NCBI RefSeq assembly: GCF_045788535.1
Contig: NZ_CP074074.1
Location: 2,790,001 to 2,854,000 of the forward strand
Length of the DNA: 64,000 nt
Direction: 5' to 3'
DNA from: Allotamlana fucoidanivorans
Lineage (GTDB): Bacteria; Bacteroidota; Bacteroidia; Flavobacteriales; Flavobacteriaceae
How positions within the stretch are numbered: position 1 is the stretch's first letter; each line of letters begins with the position of its first letter. The translations under genes were made by a program, and so were the position numbers. Under the pieces are notes generated by a model. The model made no database searches. It was not told the DNA's origin and saw nothing but the letters and a program-made list of their open reading frames with translations. Below, in pieces: positions 9,205-18,116 of the stretch.

Positions 9205-12200
9205 ATGATTAGTAATGGACGGTTCAATAACATGACTAGAAGTATGATAAGAAAGACCATTTTTGTGACGTTGTTGCTTAGCTTGTTTGTTTCAGGTCTA
9301 CAAGCTCAAGATGTTTCTTTAGAACAGAACTTTAAAAATCCTCCGTCAGAAGCTAAGCCACAGACTATTTGGTTTTGGATTAATGGAAATGTAACGAAAA
9401 CGGGTATAACAGCCGATTTGGAAGCCATGAAAAAGGTAGGCATTCAAGGGGCAATAATTTTTAATGTGAGTTTGGGGAATCCTGTAGGTGTGGCACCTTA
9501 TTTAAGTCAGGAGTGGTTAGAACTTTTTAAGTATGCCGGATTGGAAGCTCAACGTTTAGGGCTTGACCTGGGTTTTCATAATGGGGCTGGTTGGTCATCA
9601 TCAGGAGGACCTTCTATTACTCCAGAATATGCTATGCAAGAACTGGTCTATAGTGAAACGATACATCAGGGAGCCAAAATATTTAATGGTAAGTTAGAAC
9701 AACCTGAAACCAAATTGGGATTCTACAAGGATATTGCTGTTCTCGCTTTTCCAAAACCCAAGACCGATGTACGTATAGATGAATTAGAAATAAAAACCCT
9801 TTCTCATAAAGTACGTAGTCATTTAGACCCAGATGATAAACTTATTTCTGATTTAGCCGTAGTTCATAAACAAGATATTTTTGACTTAACCTCTAAGTTA
9901 AAAAGTGATGGTTTTTTAGAATGGAAGGCGCCCGCAGGAGAGTGGGTTATTCTAAGAATTGGACATACGCCAACAGGTGAAATGAATCGTTTTCCCAGTG
10001 ATGGTGGTCGTGGTTTAGAATGTGATAAAATGAGTAAACAAGCGGTTGATGTATTTTGGAATGGTAGCATTAAGCCCATACTAAAAAAGTTAGACACGCT
10101 AGTTGGTACCACAGTTAAAAGGTGTCATATTGATAGTTATGAAGTTGGAACTACAAACTGGACTTCCAATTTCGCTGAAGCATTCAAAACACTTCGTTCA
10201 TATGATTGTCGCTCATATTTGCCCGCTTTGGCTGGTTATTACGTTGAGAGTGGAGAAGAAACCGAGCGGTTTCTCTGGGATTTCCGTCGTACTATAGGAG
10301 ATTTGATAGCCGAAAATTATTACGGACGCTTTGCTGAACTCAGTCATAAAAACAACATGTTGCTTTCTATTGAGCCTTATTGGGGACCCTTTGATAATAT
10401 GCAAGTTGGAGAAAAGGCAGATATGGTTATGTCTGAGTTTTGGAGCGGAAGCCTTGCCTTTTTTGACTCGCCTAAATTTGTTGCTTCTATTGCAAAATTA
10501 AATGGAAATCCGATTGCTGAGGCAGAGTCTTTTACAGGAATGGGAGGTTGGGATCAGCATCCAAGTACGCTTAAAGCCATGGGCGATTTAGCATGGGCTC
10601 AAGGGACTAATCGTTTTGTTTTTCATTGTTATGTCCATCAACCTTGGGATGTTGGTCCTGGGTTGACTTTACAGGTTTTTGGAACTGACTTTAACCGTTT
10701 AAATACCTGGTGGAATCAAAGTAAGCCCTTTGTGGATTATATCAGTAGAGGTCAGTTTTTATTACAACAAGGCACCTCTGTAGCCGATGTATTGGTGTTT
10801 ACAGGAGAAGCATCTCCCAATGACGCCTTATTAATGCCAGAAATAAAAGCATTGGGATATGATTATGATGTGATTGGCTCTAACAAGATAAAGGCATTAA
10901 CGGTAAAGGAAGGTTTAGTATGCACATCGGTTGGTGAAAAATATCAAGCTTTGGTGTTACCTTCAAACGAATGGATGACACCAGAAACGCTTGCTAAAAT
11001 TGAAGAACTGGCGGTAAAAGGCGCTTTAGTTATTGGCTCAAAACCTAACAAATCTCCAAGTCTTAAAAAGTATTCTGAATTTGATGAAAGTGTCGAGCAA
11101 ATGGCCGATATATTATGGGATACAGGACCCGTAAAAGTGCATTCAATTGTAGATGTGTTAAAGAATGGAGCATTACCTCCCGATTTTTTTATTGAAGAAG
11201 AAAGTCAGGAATCCATAGATTTTATTCACAGAAAAACAGAAGATACCGACATTTATTTTGTGGTAAATTCTAAAAAAGAAAGTCGAGAATTAGCTTGTCG
11301 TTTTCGAGTATCAGGAAAACAGCCAGAGCTTTGGAATGCCGAAACCGGTGAAATAACTAAGGCTACAATATGGCAGGAAAATGATGATGCTACCACAACA
11401 GTGTCCATTCTGTTCGAGCCAGAAGGTTCTGTATTTGTGGTTTTTAGGAATCCGATACATGAAGGTGAACACATTGTATATGCTGAGATGAAGTTGAAAA
11501 ACCCGGCGGTAATACCCCTTTCAAACTTGAAAATTAGCAAAGCAGAATACGGCACATTTTTACCTGATGGTTTGGTTGATGTCACGGAGGTAGTTGTAAA
11601 CAGGATTCAAAATAATGGATTACATATACAAGCTACAAGAGAACTTTCTAAAGGTGATCCTGCTCCTGGCTATAAAAAAGAATTACGCATTCAATATAAA
11701 ATTGGAGAAGCGGTATTCGAAAAAAATGCCATGGAAAAAGAATGGCTAGAAATTGATGCTCCTGCCAGCGGCAAACTAAAAATATTGAAAGCTGTTTTTG
11801 GAAAGTTTGCAGGGAGTGTTGATGGCATCCCTCCAAACCAACCTGTTTTTGATGTCACTGAAGAAGTAAAGTCAATGGTAGCTTCAGGATTATATGAAAT
11901 ACCGGTAAAGGACAGTTTTTTTGAAGGAAAAGAGATCAAAACAAAAAAAGCCTTACGTGTAACTTACATAACTAATGATGAAGATAAAATGGTTACTGTT
12001 TTTGATGGAGGTACATTGAAATTGACCCATACAACATCAGAACCAAAATTAGTGTTTAAAGATGATAAAGTGAATTTAGTTACGCCTTTTGCTGGTGAAA
12101 TGACTTATGAATCTTCAAACGGAAAGACCAAAACATTAAAAGTTAAATCTGTGCCAGAACCTATTGAATTAACAGGGAGCTGGAATGTAAGTTTTCCTCT

Positions 12201-12726
12201 AAAAGATAAACCCGCTTTAATAAAAACCTTCAATTATTTAACGTCATGGTCAGATGCATCAGAAGAAGATATTCGTTTTTTTTCGGGTACAGCTAGCTAT
12301 AAAAAGGAGTTTCAAATCCCTGAAAAACTCATTAAATCATATTATTCTTTAGAATTAGATTTAAGTAATGTTAAGGAAATTGCTGAAGTGATTCTAAATG
12401 GGAAAAAACTAGGAATATTATGGAAAGCCCCATACATATTAAATATTGACGATGCCATTGTAAAAGGCTCCAATACACTAGAGGTGAAAATTACAAACCT
12501 TTGGCCCAATAGATTAATTGGTGATGAGCAATTATCGCTAGATTATGAACGTAAAGGGCCGCATATAAAACAATGGCCAGAGTGGCTTTTAAATAATACT
12601 GAGCGCCCAACCGAGCGTCAAACACTGGCCGCTTTTAAACATTGGCATAAGGATTCAGAATTGCTACCTTCAGGATTGTTAGGACCGGTGAAAATAGTGG
12701 TTTCTAGAATCAAGGAATTGCAATAA
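9205..12726 (+). CDS. GH106 alpha-L-rhamnosidase-like protein with extra YG/VDVT domains
   Basis: This 1173-residue paralogue of the preceding gene opens with NFKNPPSEAKPQTIWFWINGN after a signal peptide (FVTLLLSLFVSGLQAQ). The ATG at 9244 would give a more usual signal peptide than the one at 9205. The GH106 barrel spans roughly residues 45-740, with VKRCHIDSYEVGTTNWT and PIAEAESFTGMGGW as its counterparts of the neighbour's acidic motifs. Residues about 774-945 hold two tandem modules of the form LKI.KA.YG...VDVT, resembling DUF3395-like domains; the neighbouring GH106 has none. The C-terminus is again a sugar-binding jelly roll (LTGSWNVSFPL to LWPNRLIGDEQ). It closes the first operon. Confidence 0.84.
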   Translation: MISNGRFNNMTRSMIRKTIFVTLLLSLFVSGLQAQDVSLEQNFKNPPSEAKPQTIWFWINGNVTKTGITADLEAMKKVGIQGAIIFNVSLGNPVGVAPYLSQEWLELFKYAGLEAQRLGLDLGFHNGAGWSSSGGPSITPEYAMQELVYSETIHQGAKIFNGKLEQPETKLGFYKDIAVLAFPKPKTDVRIDELEIKTLSHKVRSHLDPDDKLISDLAVVHKQDIFDLTSKLKSDGFLEWKAPAGEWVILRIGHTPTGEMNRFPSDGGRGLECDKMSKQAVDVFWNGSIKPILKKLDTLVGTTVKRCHIDSYEVGTTNWTSNFAEAFKTLRSYDCRSYLPALAGYYVESGEETERFLWDFRRTIGDLIAENYYGRFAELSHKNNMLLSIEPYWGPFDNMQVGEKADMVMSEFWSGSLAFFDSPKFVASIAKLNGNPIAEAESFTGMGGWDQHPSTLKAMGDLAWAQGTNRFVFHCYVHQPWDVGPGLTLQVFGTDFNRLNTWWNQSKPFVDYISRGQFLLQQGTSVADVLVFTGEASPNDALLMPEIKALGYDYDVIGSNKIKALTVKEGLVCTSVGEKYQALVLPSNEWMTPETLAKIEELAVKGALVIGSKPNKSPSLKKYSEFDESVEQMADILWDTGPVKVHSIVDVLKNGALPPDFFIEEESQESIDFIHRKTEDTDIYFVVNSKKESRELACRFRVSGKQPELWNAETGEITKATIWQENDDATTTVSILFEPEGSVFVVFRNPIHEGEHIVYAEMKLKNPAVIPLSNLKISKAEYGTFLPDGLVDVTEVVVNRIQNNGLHIQATRELSKGDPAPGYKKELRIQYKIGEAVFEKNAMEKEWLEIDAPASGKLKILKAVFGKFAGSVDGIPPNQPVFDVTEEVKSMVASGLYEIPVKDSFFEGKEIKTKKALRVTYITNDEDKMVTVFDGGTLKLTHTTSEPKLVFKDDKVNLVTPFAGEMTYESSNGKTKTLKVKSVPEPIELTGSWNVSFPLKDKPALIKTFNYLTSWSDASEEDIRFFSGTASYKKEFQIPEKLIKSYYSLELDLSNVKEIAEVILNGKKLGILWKAPYILNIDDAIVKGSNTLEVKITNLWPNRLIGDEQLSLDYERKGPHIKQWPEWLLNNTERPTERQTLAAFKHWHKDSELLPSGLLGPVKIVVSRIKELQ

Positions 12727-12770
12727 TATTGGCATGAAGTAGGAAGAATTTTTGAAAGATAACACGTTAG

Positions 12771-12815
12771 CATGATGGAGCAGGACGGGGCAACAGATTT
12801 TTAGTATTAAGTTTG
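12771..12815 (+). promoter_or_regulatory. PUL operator/promoter site 2 (sulfatase 12835)
   Basis: CATGATGGAGCAGGACG (12771-12787) is followed after exactly 20 bp by TAAGTTTG (12808-12815), a perfect TAnnTTTG box. Confidence 0.7.
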
Positions 12816-12834
12816 ACCTTAAGTTTGAATTAAA

Positions 12835-14223
12835 ATGATGAATAAAGTAGTATTTAGGTTTGGACTAATGCTCTTAAGCCTTATTTTTCAAAGTTCATGC
12901 AGTCAAGAGTCTCCAAATATTATCATTATAAATGTTGATGATTTAGGGTGGAAAGATGTTGGTTTTATGGGCAGTGAATATTATGAAACTCCCAATATAG
13001 ATTATCTGTCTAGTTTAGGGATGGTATTTACAAATGGTTATGCAGCTGCATCCAATTGCGCCCCGAGTAGGGCTGGCTTAATGACAGGACAATGGTCACC
13101 GCGCCATGGTGTTTTTACGGTTAGCCCATCGGCAAGAGGAAGATCTGAAGACAGAAAACTTATTCCTATTAAAAACACACATACGCTTTCGCCAGAACAT
13201 GATATTCTTCCAGAGGTTTTAAAGGATAACGGGTATGTAACTTGTCATGCAGGGAAGTGGCATTTAAGTGATAATCCTTTAGCGTATGGTTTTGATGTTA
13301 ACATTGGTGGAAACCATGCAGGATTACCCAAAAGTTATTATCCACCGTATAAAAATGTAACTATTGAAGGCGGTTCAGATAAGTATTTAACAGATGCTAT
13401 TATGGAAAAAGCCATAAAGTTTTTGGATACCGTGCAAAAACCGTTCTTTCTCAATTATTCACCATATGCTGTACATGTCCCAATAATGGGCATAGATAGT
13501 ATTATACCTATATATGAAAAAAAATCACCATGGAAAGGTCAAGCGAACCCTGAGTATGCTTCAATGGTAGATAATTTGGATAGAAATATTGGGTTACTTA
13601 TCAATAAATTGAAAGAAAGAGCGTTTTTGGATAATACGCTTATAATTTTTACATCAGATAATGGTGGTTTGTACGGTATAACCAAACAAAAACCATTACG
13701 AGCAGGAAAAGGAAGTTATTATGAAGGTGGAATTCGAGAGCCCTTTTTCTTTGTGTTAAATGGTAAGATTAAAGCAAATACTAAAAGTGATGTTCCTATA
13801 ACGAATCTTGATATTTTTCCAACGGTATTGCAGTATGCGGGAGTTGATGCTAGTACGCTTCATCTAGATGGACATAGTTTAGCACCTGTTTTAGAAGAAG
13901 AAGTACAGGTATTTGAACGTGCTTTATTTTGGCATTTCCCGGTTTACTTACAGGCATATAATGTTAATGATAACGAAAATCGGGATTCCTTGTTTAGAAC
14001 GCGACCTGGGTCTGTCATAAGAAAAGGAGAATGGAAATTGCATTACTATTTTGAAGATGAGGGCGTAGAATTATATAATTTATCTGAAGATATTGAAGAG
14101 CGAAATAATCTTGTAGCAACACATCTAGAGAAAAAAGATGAATTATTGAGATTACTCAAAAACTGGTGGCAGGAAACGAAAGCTCCAATACCTTCAACAT
14201 TAAACCCTGAATTTAGAGATTAA
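12835..14223 (+). CDS. S1 sulfatase
   Basis: This 462-residue sulfatase has an N-terminal hydrophobic segment ending near Cys22 (QSSCSQ), an imperfect lipobox. The metal-binding start is NIIIINVDDLGWKDVGFMG. The formylglycine motif is C-A-P-S-R with Cys75, followed by MTGQWSPRHGVFT. FTSDNGGLYGITKQ is the distal metal block, and YEGGIREPF is a common sulfatase segment. ATG codons occur at 12835 and 12838, and either may be used. It heads a unit with the unknown lipoprotein at 14328 under operator site 2. It resembles the sulfatase at 23972 more than the other sulfatases here (shared DLGW/DLGY...YETPN and EGGIREP pattern). Confidence 0.9.
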   Translation: MMNKVVFRFGLMLLSLIFQSSCSQESPNIIIINVDDLGWKDVGFMGSEYYETPNIDYLSSLGMVFTNGYAAASNCAPSRAGLMTGQWSPRHGVFTVSPSARGRSEDRKLIPIKNTHTLSPEHDILPEVLKDNGYVTCHAGKWHLSDNPLAYGFDVNIGGNHAGLPKSYYPPYKNVTIEGGSDKYLTDAIMEKAIKFLDTVQKPFFLNYSPYAVHVPIMGIDSIIPIYEKKSPWKGQANPEYASMVDNLDRNIGLLINKLKERAFLDNTLIIFTSDNGGLYGITKQKPLRAGKGSYYEGGIREPFFFVLNGKIKANTKSDVPITNLDIFPTVLQYAGVDASTLHLDGHSLAPVLEEEVQVFERALFWHFPVYLQAYNVNDNENRDSLFRTRPGSVIRKGEWKLHYYFEDEGVELYNLSEDIEERNNLVATHLEKKDELLRLLKNWWQETKAPIPSTLNPEFRD

Positions 14224-14327
14224 AAAAACTTAAACACAACGTTTTCAATTTACAGATCTAAATAACTAGCAATTCATGCTTTTTTTTTAGTACGTTGTGC
14301 ACATCTATTAAATGAAATTGTAAAATT

Positions 14328-15149
14328 ATGAGAAAGATTAGTGCTTTAATATTTATTTTTTTGATTACGTCATGTCAAAGAAATGACCTGCCTGATGAAA
14401 ACAGTGACTCCAGTAAGGATCGGGCTATTTTATTTTATACAGAAAAACTCAATGAGTATGTTTTAGTCAATGGGATTTTTCAAGATGTAGTTAATAATGT
14501 TGGCGATGCTATTTTAAAGGCTGAAAGTGAATTAAAAGGTGAGCAAATTGGATCTGAGAATGGACCTGAACTAATAATAGAGCCTTTTGATTTAGAAACC
14601 TTTCCAAAAACCATAACAGTTGATTTTGGCAGAGGGACACTTTGTGAAGATGGCATTGTACGTAGAGGTATTATTACCATTATTTCATCAGGATGGTTTG
14701 GACAGTTGGGTAGCTTTCACACCACTACATTTAATAATTTTTATCACGATATATTTAAAGTTCAAGGCACACAAGTGGTTGAAAATTGGGGTGAAAACGA
14801 AGACGGTGATGTCGTTTTTGGCGTGACTGTTGAAAACGGTAATGTAACATCTAACAATGGAATAAATATAACTTTTGATGAAGAGTCTAATAGAACGTGG
14901 ATTGCTGGTTCTGAAACTGCCTCAAATATATGGGATGATGAGTATCTGTTGGAAGGAATTCAGTGGGGTATCACTTCAGATGGCACCCGTTATCTTGTAG
15001 CTTTTGAGCCACCATTACATTACGTTTTAAAGCCAAGAACTACTAAATCTGGTGTTGTTGATCTGGCAATAGATGAAATTACGGGTTTCAAAATTAATTA
15101 TACCAACCAAACAATTACAGTATTGGGTGAAACTACCTCATGGAATTAA
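14328..15149 (+). CDS. Hypothetical lipoprotein
   Basis: This 273-residue protein begins with a short SPII signal (FLITSC, Cys16), so it is probably lipid-anchored. The mature part is acidic and predicted beta-rich: several valine/isoleucine-rich strands alternate with Gly/Asn/Asp turns (for example TVDFGRGTLCEDGIVRRG and GVTVENGNVTSNNGINITF). I recognise no catalytic motif or named family. It lies about 100 bp after a sulfatase and before rhaT, with no operator repeat of its own, so it is likely read with the sulfatase. A glycan-binding or surface role would fit the context but is a guess. Confidence 0.7.
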   Translation: MRKISALIFIFLITSCQRNDLPDENSDSSKDRAILFYTEKLNEYVLVNGIFQDVVNNVGDAILKAESELKGEQIGSENGPELIIEPFDLETFPKTITVDFGRGTLCEDGIVRRGIITIISSGWFGQLGSFHTTTFNNFYHDIFKVQGTQVVENWGENEDGDVVFGVTVENGNVTSNNGINITFDEESNRTWIAGSETASNIWDDEYLLEGIQWGITSDGTRYLVAFEPPLHYVLKPRTTKSGVVDLAIDEITGFKINYTNQTITVLGETTSWN

Positions 15150-15506
15150 GCTTGTATAATATTACATTCAGGGGTTTTATAGCGATAGTATTAATATGGG
15201 GTTAATTAGTAAACGTATGGTCACGCTGTATAAACTATTCATCGCTAGCCTATTTTAGTTGATTGCTTGAAAATGAAGATTTCAAAAAAGCATATAAGTA
15301 ATCAAAGGGCGTTGAATTGATGTACAAGTGGTAAAGGATATATGGTCAATGAAGTTGATATATCAAGGAAATTTTTCAGTTTTAGGGCGGTAGGATTTGT
15401 TGAAACTAGATTTTATAAGTTTGTTTTGTTGTCATGATAGAGCAGGATGGTTTAAAGGTTTTGAGACTTTACTTTTAGACCTTAATATTATTTAAAAAGA
15501 GAAAAT
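15150..15506. other. Intergenic region upstream of rhaT
   Basis: This 357-bp stretch shows no coding signal on either strand. Only operator site 3 near its right end (15433-15477) can be identified. Confidence 0.5.
15433..15477 (+). promoter_or_regulatory. PUL operator/promoter site 3 (rhaT)
   Basis: CATGATAGAGCAGGATG (15433-15449) is followed after exactly 20 bp by TACTTTTA (15470-15477). The same -7 octamer occurs at the site ahead of the decayed minus-strand operon. Confidence 0.7.
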
Positions 15507-16559
15507 ATGCAAGCAATATTAGGTGTTTTATTTCATTCCTTAGGAGGAATTGCGTCAGGTAGTTTTTATATGCCATTTAACAAAGTGAAAGGATGGGCAT
15601 GGGAAAGCTATTGGATGGTTGGTGGTTTAATGTCATGGCTAATTGTTCCGCCATTGGCCGCTTATTTAACTGTTCCAGGATTTTTGGATATAATAGCTTC
15701 TGGCTCCAGTACCATTGTAGGTTTTACCTTTTTAATGGGGTTACTTTGGGGTGTAGGAGGTTTATCCTATGGGCTTGGGGTTCGCTATTTAGGAATGTCT
15801 TTAGGTAATTCGGTTGTTCTCGGTTTTTGTGCAGCTTTTGGAGCTGTTGTGCCTTCGATATATTATAATTTTAGTCCAGCTGAAGGGAAAGTGTCTTTTA
15901 CAGATATGTTGGGAGCAACAGGTGGACAAGTAGTTTTGTTGGGTGTTTTGGTTTGTCTTTTGGGTATTTGGCTTTGCGGAAAAGCTGGAATTATGAAAGA
16001 AAAAGAACTTTCTGATGAAGAAAAAAAGAAATCTGTTTCAGAGTTTAACTTAGTAAAAGGATTAATTGTTGCTATTCTCTCAGGTATTTTAAGTTCATTT
16101 TTTAGTTTTGGTATTGAATCAGGAAAGCCTCTGGCCGAAGCTGCAGTAGAAGCAGGTTACGACCATTTGTTTGCTAATAATGTAACCTTTGTGGTTATTC
16201 TTTGGGGTGGTTTAGTGACCAATTTAATTTGGACAACTGTTTTAAGTATTCAAAATAAATCTTATAAGGATTTCACAAATAAGAACACACCAATATCAAA
16301 AAACATCATGTTCGCTGCTTTAGCAGGAACTATATGGTTTTTACAATTCTTTTTCTATGGTATGGGTGAGAGTAAGTTGGGGAGCGGAGCAAGTTCTTGG
16401 ATTTTACATATGTCTACCATTATTTTGACCGCAAACTTTTGGGGAATATATAGGAAAGAATGGAAGGGCGTTGCGAAAAAAACGAAATATACCATAACAG
16501 CTGGTATTGTTGTAATTCTTATGTCTGTAGTCCTTGTTGGTATTGGTAATTCTATTTAA
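15507..16559 (+). CDS. rhaT: L-rhamnose/proton symporter RhaT
   Basis: This 350-residue inner-membrane protein shows about ten hydrophobic helices and the RhaT signature start AILGVLFHSLGGIASGSFYMPFNKVKGWAWE. GLLWGVGGLSYGLGVRYLGMSLGNSVVLG follows near residue 80, and the C-terminal half contains GILSSFFSFGIESG. RhaT imports L-rhamnose with a proton. A dedicated rhamnose importer under the same operator type as the rhamnosidases ties rhamnose release to uptake. It forms a single-gene unit closed by a strong hairpin at 16603-16650. Confidence 0.93.
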   Translation: MQAILGVLFHSLGGIASGSFYMPFNKVKGWAWESYWMVGGLMSWLIVPPLAAYLTVPGFLDIIASGSSTIVGFTFLMGLLWGVGGLSYGLGVRYLGMSLGNSVVLGFCAAFGAVVPSIYYNFSPAEGKVSFTDMLGATGGQVVLLGVLVCLLGIWLCGKAGIMKEKELSDEEKKKSVSEFNLVKGLIVAILSGILSSFFSFGIESGKPLAEAAVEAGYDHLFANNVTFVVILWGGLVTNLIWTTVLSIQNKSYKDFTNKNTPISKNIMFAALAGTIWFLQFFFYGMGESKLGSGASSWILHMSTIILTANFWGIYRKEWKGVAKKTKYTITAGIVVILMSVVLVGIGNSI

Positions 16560-16918
16560 GAACAACGTGCTTTATAACTGATTTGATTTATCAAGACAAT
16601 TTAAACATGATATGAAATAAGTTAGAAATGATTTATTTTATATCATGTTTTTGTTTTTTAAAAACTTCAAATAGGTTGTTAAAATTTTAGAGAGGTTTTA
16701 TCTTTCTATAAAAAAGAAACCTATTTTCGAAAATGCATATCAGTGTTTGCTCAAAAATAATGATTTGAGCATGTTCTATAAATAATCATCACTAAAACAA
16801 TGTTCTTTGTTAAATTGTAGCCTTAGACTATTAAGATTATTTTAATAAAAAATATAAAAATGAACTGTTTTACAACGGCCTTAGTCAAAAATGAAATATA
16901 TAACCAAATTCAAATAGA
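16560..16918. other. Convergent intergenic region between rhaT and the minus-strand lyase gene
   Basis: This 359-bp A/T-rich stretch holds the rhaT terminator hairpin near its left end. I see no gene in the remainder. Confidence 0.5.
16603..16657 (+). terminator. Terminator after rhaT
   Basis: An 18-bp stem with one G-U pair (16603-16620 with 16633-16650) is followed by a T-rich tail. It lies between convergent genes and may serve both strands. Confidence 0.75.
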
Positions 16919-17785
16919 TCATTCCCTACATAAATTAACGTCTTTAAATTCAATATGTGCAGTTACATCTCCAGTATCACTTGTGCCGTAAGCCCCATAT
17001 CTCGTGTAAACTCGTTCTGTAGTATGGTTATGTGTAATATAGGTTTCAGTATCACCAACTGTTATTTTTGAAAATGCAGTACCATTAACATCGTAGCCTG
17101 TTTCATAAGCAAAAGCGTATTCTTGATTGTAATTTATTGTTTTTAAGTTTTTTACGTCCCTTTCGCCGCCTGTGTCTGTGGTATATGGATTAATGGTTAC
17201 ATGAGTTTCTAATTGTATTTTATCACTAGATTTCTTGGCGTAAAGTAAAAATTGTGCACTTCTATTTGTACTTCCGGCTTCTTCTCCTTTTAAAATATCA
17301 CCATCTGCATGGGACTGGATAATGCAGGTATTTCCATCACTTAAATCTACAATTTTAAGTGTACCGGTTAGATTAGTGTTTTTATTCGTTCCGTGCGAAA
17401 TAGTTTTAAAAAATCGTTCTACTCTAGTTCTAGTGCCATCATATCGTATTTCGCCACCAGTAATCTTATAGCTACCCCAGCCGTTAGCTAAATTTTCATA
17501 ACCCCCTACAGTATTATCTGTTCTACAATCTAATGTACCTTGATTGTTGGGGGTTGAAACATCCTTACAAGATTGTGATTGTGACGCTGAAGGCCCTAAG
17601 TTCGGAAAATCTGAAACCTCATCACAAACCTGGTTAGCAGTAGTATTTGAGTTGTCGTCCTTTGATTCTTCTATTATCGTTTTTTCTTTTTCTGATTGGC
17701 TTTCAGAATTATTAGAACATGACATTAATAAGGTTAAAAATAAAATGAGTCCATTTTTACCTATTAATTGAAGTTTGTTTTTCAT
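16919..17785 (-). CDS. Jelly-roll polysaccharide lyase, PL7/PL28-like (candidate ulvan lyase)
   Basis: This 288-residue lipoprotein (lipobox LLMSC, Cys23) has a Ser/Asn/Asp-rich linker to about residue 50. A beta-rich domain follows with the pattern of PL7-superfold lyases: RTRVERFFKTI, then CIIQSHADGD (cf. the family's Q-I-H strand), and a C-terminal VYTRYGAYGT strand (cf. YFKAGxY). PL28 ulvan lyases from Flavobacteriia share this fold and size, and the rhamnose/sulfatase context favours ulvan over alginate. The family-level fold is well supported; the PL28 number is inference. It is one of only two minus-strand units in the window and has its own operator site (17829-17873). Confidence 0.65.
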   Translation of the reverse strand: MKNKLQLIGKNGLILFLTLLMSCSNNSESQSEKEKTIIEESKDDNSNTTANQVCDEVSDFPNLGPSASQSQSCKDVSTPNNQGTLDCRTDNTVGGYENLANGWGSYKITGGEIRYDGTRTRVERFFKTISHGTNKNTNLTGTLKIVDLSDGNTCIIQSHADGDILKGEEAGSTNRSAQFLLYAKKSSDKIQLETHVTINPYTTDTGGERDVKNLKTINYNQEYAFAYETGYDVNGTAFSKITVGDTETYITHNHTTERVYTRYGAYGTSDTGDVTAHIEFKDVNLCRE

Positions 17786-17828
17786 TATAAAATTCTTATG
17801 ATTGCTTAGTGCTATTAAATATAGGGTT

Positions 17829-17873
17829 TCAAGATACTTACGAAACCAATTAGGAGTATCCTGTTCTATCTTG
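17829..17873 (-). promoter_or_regulatory. PUL operator/promoter site 4 (minus-strand lyase)
   Basis: On the minus strand CAAGATAGAACAGGATA (17873-17857) is followed after exactly 20 bp by TATCTTGA (17836-17829), about 45 bp before the start codon. A second possible -7 (TATATTTA) lies at 17823-17816. Confidence 0.65.
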
Positions 17874-18026
17874 TTTTTTGGCTGTTAAGGTATCAGAGTA
17901 CAGGATGATTTTAAGAGTTATTAACCTGTATTATAGCTTTGTGAGCATACTAGAAAGACTTTGTCTGAAGTATGGAAAAATGAATAATTTCTGAAATAAT
18001 TGAAGTAATACAAAATTTGCAAAGTG

Positions 18027-18071
18027 CATGATAGTACAGGATAAGTTTTTTGAACTATTCAGGTACCTTCA
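18027..18071 (+). promoter_or_regulatory. PUL operator/promoter site 5 (GH78 18117)
   Basis: CATGATAGTACAGGATA (18027-18043) is the best match to the consensus. TACCTTCA follows after exactly 20 bp (18064-18071), and TAAATTTA lies further on at 18077-18084. Confidence 0.65.
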
Positions 18072-18116
18072 ACCACTAAATTTAACAGCGATAAGACGCT
18101 AACTCTAACTTTAAAA

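Larger units (their letters stand above)
17786..18116. other. Divergent promoter region between lyase (minus) and GH78 (plus)
   Basis: This 331-bp region holds a minus-strand operator for the lyase and a plus-strand operator for the GH78. A third 17-mer match lies at 17891-17907 without a -7 box at the usual distance. No coding sequence is visible. Confidence 0.6.

Noticed and set aside
14230..14302. Complementary ACAACGT/ACGTTGT strings after the sulfatase stop at 14223
   Set aside because: The stem is short and the loop is over 50 bases, so a terminator is not convincing.
17891..17907. TATCAGAGTACAGGATG, another match to the 17-bp operator
   Set aside because: No TA-starting -7 box lies 20 bp downstream; the nearest good one (TAGCTTTG, 17934) is at 26 bp and the gene is 200 bp away. 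Possibly an auxiliary half-site, but not counted.
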